Part shown: positions 54,501 to 63,500 of the stretch, piece after piece
How the letters are laid out: each line of letters starts with the position of its first letter
Position numbering within the stretch: the stretch's first letter is position 1
Notes under the pieces: generated by a model
What the model was told of the DNA's origin: nothing
Database searches by the model: none
Seen by the model: only the letters and a program-made list of their open reading frames with translations
Program-made: the position numbers and the translations under genes
Assembly: GCA_032622095.1 (NCBI GenBank)
Contig: CP136066.1
Coordinates: 55,020,609-55,084,608 of the forward strand
Direction: 5' to 3'
Length of the DNA: 64,000 nt
Source: Siphonodentalium dalli
Taxonomy: Eukaryota; Mollusca; Scaphopoda; Gadilida; Siphonodentaliidae

Positions 54501-57500
54501 CACTGATTGTTGTGGTCGGAGACGGCCGAGTCGGTCGCCGGTTCGTTAATTAGGTGCTGGTTAATTGTTATTGTTATTTTAACGGAATTCTGAGTTGGTC
54601 ATTCGCGAAACCAATATGTTTTATATTCTATAATTACAATCATGGGTATATAATATATGATCTTGAGCGCGTTACCATTTCTGACTATGGTTTTCTTGTA
54701 CTGTTTATGCAGACGCCTTCTCTCCTAGCAACTGTCAGCTCTTCCCACTTGTGAATATGTGTGGAAACCTCAATTGACTTACTCATGCCTGCAAATAGTG
54801 TGTCTGTCATTTACAGATTAAGGTCCCCAGAGGGCGAATTTAGTGATGCTATCACACATGGCGGGTTAGCATCACCAAATTCACCCTCTGGGAACCTCAT
54901 TCTGCTTAGTCATTTGTCACCTCAATTATGCATTTTATCTTCTGCAAATTAGGGGATATATAAACTTCCCAGAAGGGAAAAAGTAACAATGTTAATTTGA
55001 GAATATAGATACTACCCAGAAGATGAGGTTTAAGCAGAATGAGGTCCCCAGATGGTGAATTCATTGATGCTAGCCCACTGTGCAGGATAGCATCACTAAA
55101 TTCACCCTCTAGGGACCTCATTCTGTAAATGACAGACATACTATTTGCAGGCTTGCCAGTGAATATGTGAGGAAACTTCAAATGACTTACTATTAGCACA
55201 TGTAGTTCCCTGCCACCCAGGAGCACAATTACAGCTTCCGTTCACTTGGTTACATGCTCCACTGTTAGAACAGGCCGGACACGGATGCCTACATTTCACT
55301 CCATATTTGTCAGGTGGACAAGCTGAAGAGAGAAGATTTTTAACTGAGAAACAAATACAGTAATGCCCTAATTAATCGACTCCATAACCACAGCACAATT
55401 ATGGGTAACTTTTTAGGATTTAGTCGGAAATATGGCTTGTTGCCATTCATCGGAAAGCGCTCGGGGAGAGTCATATTGGAAAGCTCTCGCCGAGAGCTTT
55501 CTGATGAATGGCAACAAGCCATATTTCCGACTAAATCCTGAAAAGTTACCCATAATTATGCTGTGGTTAAGAGGTCGATTAATTAGAGCATTACTTATAT
55601 ATGCGAGGCTCCCTATGAAAGTATACATTGGAGTGGTCTATTATTACAATTAAAGAATGATTCATATCAGTTTTAATGAGACATGAGGTCAGGGTCTGCA
55701 CTGGACCGAAATTTACTTTTGCCAAATAATTTTCCAATTGAAAAGCAGTAGTTAATAATTAATTAATCTCTGTTGTGGTTTATCATACAACAATAAGCCA
55801 ATCACCGAACAACAATACAATGGTAGAAGGGTTGCTTCATCAGAACGGCGCATCACATGAGGATTAATAATCCCTCCAAACAGCAGTACTAATGTTATGA
55901 GATTAACTTAATAGAGGTGTTAAATTTCCCTAAACCTTATAATACACCACTAATATAATTATGTTGTAAGAATTTCCTGAAATGAATGGTAATGATTGAC
56001 CAATATTTTTCAAATCACTTGAGGAATTAAAAAGTGACTTGCCAATATTTTTGCCAAATGAAAATATATTTTGCCAAATGTGAATTATTTTTGCCATTGG
56101 CAAATTTGGCAAGTGGCAGCGGGAACCCTGCATGAGGTTTTGAGGGATATATGTGAGTCTCCCATAGGGAGCCTTGCATATATAAGAGAATACACTGACT
56201 TACAAGGTCAAGTTCAATATTGTTAGACCAAAGTATTCTCATATATACATTGTATGCAAGACTGAGTATTGTCAGATTGTAGAATTGCATTGTACGTTGC
56301 CGTTCCAGTTATTATTGGCATTGGATTGTTGCTATCGTGACTTTTACTCACACTGATCACATGCCGGCGGGCCTGTGGTTCCAGGAGGGCAGTAACATTC
56401 TCCAGTCACATGATGACAGCCATAGTTACAGTTGTTTTCACACTGGAGAGCACAGTTCAGGCCATAATAATAATCTGTACATTCTGCAAAAGATAATCGA
56501 TACAAACAATGAATGTGTGACATAGGGACTTGGGCTTTATGCCTAAAAAAAAGACCATTGTTTCCGCAAAGAGGCTTAACATCAAATAACACTGTAGTTC
56601 AACTGGAGAGGGGATAATTTCATGTGTTAGTCAATGAAGCGATTAGGAATTCAGAAAGTTGAATGTCTAAGTATTAACCCTTTCAGTGCCAGGGGCCGAT
56701 CTCATCGGCCCTAATTTACGGTCTGTAAAATCGGCCCTAAATTTTTTTTATTTTTTTAATTTTTTTTTTTGGGTTGAATTTTTTTTGGGTATGCTTAAGC
56801 ATGCTATAGCGAATTTAAAAACAAACTGGATAAAACATTAGGGTCTGTTATAACTAAAAACTATCACCAAGTATTCATAGTAATAATTTTGATGCCCATG
56901 AAAAACGTAAGATTCCCTGGCAGGCTGGCACTAAACCTACAAAATAAGTCTGTTAAAGAATATAAGAAAAAAAATATTAAAATTGTAAAAAATAATAACA
57001 AATGATGAAAAATTGTTAGGCCAATGCATTCTCTTATATATGCGAGGCGACCTATGGTCGACTCGCATATATAAGAGAATGCATTGGCACAGGGTATATG
57101 GGTTGATACAAAAATCCGACCTGGCACTGAAAGGGTTAAATACATCAAGTAATATAGTTAAAACATTGTGTTTTAATGGGTAACAGGGAAGTGTCTTTTT
57201 CCATTGGTTTGAAGATATCCAAACAACAACTGCGATGTATCAAAATCAATTGCAAATAAAAGATGTTAGACCATATGAAAGATTACCAACAATCAATGTT
57301 GTGTTTATACAGTAATGCCCTAAATAATCTATTCATTAACCACAGCAGAATTATGGGTAATTTTTCAGAATTTATTCGGAAATATGGCATGTTGCCATTC
57401 ATCGGAAAGCTCTCAGTGAGAGCTTTCCGATGGATGGCAACAAGCCATATTTCCGACTAAATCCTGAAAAATTACCCATAATTCTGCTGTGGTTAACGAG

Positions 57501-60500
57501 TCGATTATTTAGGGCATTACTGTATGTTGTAAGTTTTGTTACATCCAATATGCTTTAACCCTTTGAGTGCCAGGTTCGATTTTTGTATCAACCCATATAC
57601 CCTGTGCCAATGCATTCTCTTATATATGCGAGTCGACCATAGGTCGCCTCGCATATATAAGAGAATGCATTGGCTTAACAATTTTTTTTTTTTTTATTTT
57701 TTTTTACAATTTTTTACAATTTTAATATATTTTATTATATTCTTTAACAGACTTATTGTGTAGGTTTAGGGCCGATAATATCGGCCCCTGGCACTCAAAG
57801 GGTTAACAAAGGTGTTTGTGACCTAAAATATGTACACACAGCCTAACCACCCAGTAAGTAAGTTAGGAAATGCTAACCTTCTGTACACACAGCTGGCCAT
57901 AAGAACCATCTGTACATTCTGTGGATGAACAGGCCGATGACTGCACAGACGCACCAATAACATAATACATCCCATTTTAAAACAGGCCGATGACTGCACA
58001 GACGGACCAATAACATAATACATCCCATTTTAAAACAGGCCGATGACTGCACAGACGGACCAATAACATAATACATCCCATTTTAAACGAGAGGCCGATG
58101 ACTGCACAGACGGACCAATAACACAATACATCCCATTTTAAAACAGGCCGATGACTGCACAGACGCACCAATAACATAATACATCCCATTTTAAAACAGG
58201 CCGATGACTGCACAGACGCACCAATAACATAATACATCCCATTTTAAACGAGAGGCCGATGACTGCACAGACGGACCAATAACACAATACATCCCATTTT
58301 AAAACAGGCCGATGACTGCACAGACGCACCAATAACATAATACATCCCATTTTAAACGAGAGGCCGATGACTGCACAGACGCACCAATAACACAATACAT
58401 CCCATTTTAAACGAGAGGCCGATGACTGCACAGACGGACCAATAACATAATACATCCCATTTTAAACGAGAGGCCGATGACTGCACAGACGGACCAATAA
58501 CACAATACATCCCATTTTAAAACAGGCCGATGACTGCACAGACGCACCAATAACATAATACATCCCATTTTAAAACAGGCCGATGACTGCACAGACGGAC
58601 CAATAACATAATACATCCCATTTTAAAACAGGCCGATGACTGCACAGACGCACCAATAACATAATACATCCCATTTTAAACGAGAGGCCGATGACTGCAC
58701 AGACGCACCAATAACACAATACATCCCATTTTAAACGAGAGGCCGATGACTGCACAGACGCACCAATAACATAATACATCCCATTTTAAACGAGAGGCCG
58801 ATGACTGCACAGACGGACCAATAACACAATACATCCCATTTTAAAACAGGCCGATGACTGCACAGACGCACCAATAACATAATACATCCCATTTTAAACG
58901 AGAGGCCGATGACTGCACAGACGGACCAATAACACAATACATCCCATTTTAAAACAGGCCGATGACTGCACAGACGCACCAATAACATAATACATCCCAT
59001 TTTAAACGAGAGGCCGATGACTGCACAGACGGACCAATAACATAATACATCCCATTTTAAAACAGGCCGATGACTGCACAGACGCACCAATAACATAATA
59101 CATCCCATTTTAAACGAGAGGCCGATGACTGCACAGACGCACCAATAACATAATACATCCCATTTTAAACGAGAGGCCGATGACTGCACAGACGCACCAA
59201 TAACATAATACATCCCATTTTAAACGAGAGGCCGATGACTGCACAGACGCACCAATAACATAATACATCCCATTTTAAACGAGAGGCCGATGACTGCACA
59301 GACGCACCAATAACACAATACATCCCATTTTAAACGAGAGGCCGATGACTGCACAGACGGACCAATAACACAATACATCCCATTTTAAAACAGGCCGATG
59401 ACTGCACAGACGCACCAATAACATAATACATCCCATTTTAAAACAGGCCGATGACTGCACAGACGGACCAATAACATAATACATCCCATTTTAAAACAGG
59501 CCGATGACTCCACAGACGGACCAATAACATAATACATCCCATTTTAAAACAGGCCGATGACTGCACAGACGCACCAATAACATAATACATCCCATTTTAA
59601 ACGAGAGGCCGATGACTGCACAGACGGACCAATAACACAATACATCCCATTTTAAAACAGGCCGATGACTGCACAGACGCACCAATAACATAATACATCC
59701 CATTTTAAAACAGGCCGATGACTGCACAGACGCACCAATAACATAATACATCCCATTTTAAAACAGGCCGATGACTGCACAGACGCACCAATAACATAAT
59801 ACATCCCATTTTAAAACAGGCCGATGACTGCACAGACGCACCAATAACATAATACATCCCATTTTTTTAAAATGGGTTATTAAAAAATTAAATAATATGA
59901 ATTGTATGTGACACGTAGTGGAGCAACCACACATGATGTGCCTCAAATTTGCATTTTTTCGGCGACATAACGCCAAGAAAAATTTATGTAACATCATGCA
60001 GTGGTCACGACGGAGACGACATTCCAAATTGACAAGACGTGTTGTGGATTGTAAAATCTTGTCTGGATTATCGTCATGACTTCTTCATTTTTTGTTTTCA
60101 TTAAGCTGACCAACGAAATTGTTCTAAATTAAATTAATAGACTTAAATCACATGTGGATTCTTTGTAAGTTGTGAAGTAGTTACTTTCATTTTTATCGCG
60201 ATGCTTCATTTCCAATTCTGCGTTTTTTTAATTCTCCACACGGTTGCTAACCAGAAGTCACGTGACAATTTCTCCAAAATCTATACCTGCGATCTTGAAA
60301 AATCACTGATGGATACAGCTGATGGATATAGAAAAAAATATATGACGTCATTCACCTGCCTTAGGTATAAGCACCCTTGGTGGTTGCTATAAATATGTGC
60401 ATATGCATGCAGAATATAATGTTCTCACAAGAATATTTAACCCTTTCATGAGTCGGCAGCTGCGCTGGTGCACCATTAAAGATCCTGTGCCAGTGCATTC

Positions 60501-63500
60501 ACTTATATATGTGAGTCTCTCTCTGGCTTACAAGGTCAAGGTATATATTGTTTGGCCAATGCATTTTCATATATATGTGAGGCACCCTGTGGGAGACTCG
60601 CATATATAAGAGAATGCATTGGCACAGGGTTTTCACAAAATTTCAGGAAGCTCCAATCATGGAAGGGTTAAATTATTGATAGCCAAGTCTTGAAATAGTG
60701 TGCCTGTCATTTGCAGAATGAGGTCCCCAGAGGGTGAATTTAGTGATGCTACCCCGCATAGCGGGCTAGCATCACCAAATTCACCCTCTGGGAACCTCAT
60801 TCTGCTGAGGTGTAAGCAGAATGAGGTCCCCAGAGGATGAATTTGGTGATGCTAACCCACTATGCGGGGTAGCATCACTAAATTCACCCTCTGGGGACCT
60901 CATTCTGCAAATGACAGGCACACTATTTCAAGGCTTGTTGATAGCTTCAAAGACAGGGACGTAAGAAAAGGGAGCACAATTTTGGACTTCAATCTGCCAC
61001 AGGGCATTAATCAATACATAACGATGATACCTTGGTCACAACGTGTTCCAAACCATCCCGGAGCACAAGAACATGTTCCGTCCACATTGTTACAGATGGC
61101 CCCATTCATACAGTCGCAGGCGTGCTCACATCCTTGTCCCCAACGACCATCACAAGGAGAGCTGCAATTTTGTCCTGTAATTGGCAGTGAGAAATTGAGG
61201 CGGGCAAACAAGAAAGCTTGATACAGTAATGCCCTAAATCAGTGAGAGTTTTCCGATGAATGGCTACAAGCCATATTTCCGACTAAATCCTGAAAAGTTA
61301 CCCATAATTCTGCTGTGGTTAAGGGGTCGATTTTTTAGGGCATTACAGTACAAGGTCATCTAAAGTTAACATCTTCTTTACAACAAGGAGTCTCAGTTAT
61401 ATAGATGCTGATTTTCTGAGAACTAGTTGCTGGCATAGACTTAAACTTTTAGCTAAATAGTTTGGACAAATGAAATTTTCTTTGGCCATTATAAAAAAAA
61501 ATCTTGCCACTGACAGCTCGAAACTGGTAAATAATTGAAACGAAAGGTTGCACCATGGGCGCTGGGATAGCCCCATGGTGAAAATTTCAGTATATGTAGG
61601 TCAGAAACCAAATTGTGAAAAAAAATGTGATGGACGAACAAATTACTTGACAATTCTAATGAATGACGGACATAAATCCAACATTTTCAGATAAAGAAAG
61701 AGGGATAACTCTTTAACGGAAGATGTGAACAATGTCAATAAAGCCTCCTTTGAAAGCCCTCTTGATGCCAAAACTGCCTACCAACTTTCATTGAGATCCG
61801 ATAACCCATGGTTGAAACATTTTTCAGATAAACAAAGAGGGATAACTCTTGTACGGAAAATGTGAACAATGAACCCTCCTTTGAAAGCCCTCCTGATTCC
61901 AAACCTGGGTACCAAATTTTATTGAGATCCGATCACCCATGGTTGAGATATATGAGCGGATGAACAGAAATCCAACATTTTCAGATAAACAAAGAGGAAT
62001 AAATCTTGAATGGAAAATGTGAATAACATCAATGAACCCTTCTTTGAAACCCCTCATGATGCCAAACCTGCGTACCAAATTTTTATTGAGATCCAATCAC
62101 CCATGGTTGAGATATATGAGAGGATGGACAGATGGACTGACGCTTGTAATCTTTTGAGATGGGGGTATAAATACGATTGTCATTTTGCCCTATTTTTGAG
62201 AGTGCTCCTAATGGTGATCCTCCATAACAAATTTAACCCTTTACCCAACAGAAGGGCCCTGTGCCAATGCATTCTCTTATATATGCGAGTCGACCATAGG
62301 TCGCCTCGCATATATAAGAGAATGCATTGGCTTAACACATTAAAAATTATAAAATTGTTAAAGAATGTAAGAAAAATGGTAAAAAGTGTTAAAAAAAGAT
62401 TTTTTTTAGGCCAATGCATTCTCTTATATATGCGAGGTGACCTATGGTCGACTCGCATATATAAGAGAATGCATTGGCACAGGGCATAACTGTAACTATC
62501 ACAATGTGGTCAAGGAGCCGGTTCCAATGATATCCATATTTGTATGGTTCTATTGAGACAGACCGAAGATATTTTAGGCTGTTGAAGCTTTATTTGGCCG
62601 GTTTTGGCCGGTTTGTTGGGTAAAGGGTTAATTCAGATCCAATAAACAATGTCTACGACATCAGCACTGGCAAGCCTGCAAATAGAATCAGTCATTTGCA
62701 GAATGAGGTCCCCTGAAGGTTAATTTAGTGACGCTACCTGCACATCGGGCTAGCATTACAAAATTCACCCTCTGGGTACCTCATTCTGCTTAAGCCTCAT
62801 CTTCTGGGAAGTATCTATAGTCTCAAATTAACATTGTTTTTAGTTACTTTTTCCTTTCTGGGAAGTTTCTATATCCCCTAATTTGCAGAAGATAAAATGC
62901 ATAATTGAGGTGTCTAATGGGTGAACTTCAACTGGGGAACTTCAATCTGATCCCAGATCTCCCACAGCAGTTGAGGCCTAAGCAGAATGAGGTTCCCAGA
63001 GGGTGAATTTGGTGATGCTAGTCCACCTTGAGGGATAGTGTCATTATATTCACCCTCTAGGGAATCTCAAATTCTGCAAATGACAGACACACTATTTGCA
63101 GGCTTGAGCAATGGTGGATAGAAAACCAATATTTCCATATAAATATATTTAAAGGGTTAATAACTCCGTAAAAAAAAAAAAATTTCCATCATCTATATAT
63201 ATGTTGCACATCTCCAATACGTGGGTAACAATACTCTGAAGTTTCAAATATCTACGATCAAAACTGTAGAAGGAGTTGATTACACCATGAAGGTACTCAA
63301 AAGTGTGACGGATGGACAGACTGAGAGCTTTCCGATGAATGGCAACAAGCCATATTTCTGACTAAATCCTGATAAGTTACCCATAATTCTGCTGTGGATA
63401 AGGATTCGATTATTTAGGGCATTAATGTATCTCGGCTAAACACTCTGTAATGTTCCTCTCATGCAGTCATCAATTCTATAGTTACCTGTATAACCCATAT

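Larger units (their letters stand above)
53977..57128. repeat. Parental copy of the exon-bearing segment
   Basis: Partner of 42616-45883, offset by about 11.36 kb. Its borders show no flanking direct repeat, and its right edge continues into the complete end of a TTAA MITE, so it appears to be the source. Confidence 0.88.

Noticed and set aside
57823-59751. Minus-strand open frames up to 160 codons (MYYVIG...VIGL)
   Set aside because: They run through the 53/55-bp minisatellite. Unit lengths are not multiples of three, and the frames are opened only by lack of stops in the unit.
57928-59866. CRISPR-like array
   Set aside because: Units are contiguous with no unique spacers, and the context is eukaryotic intron.
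61011-61211. Taking the methionine-initiated minus-strand EGF frames as small secreted proteins
   Set aside because: Each is bounded by consensus GT/AG sites in matching phase and joins its neighbours, so they are exons of one gene.
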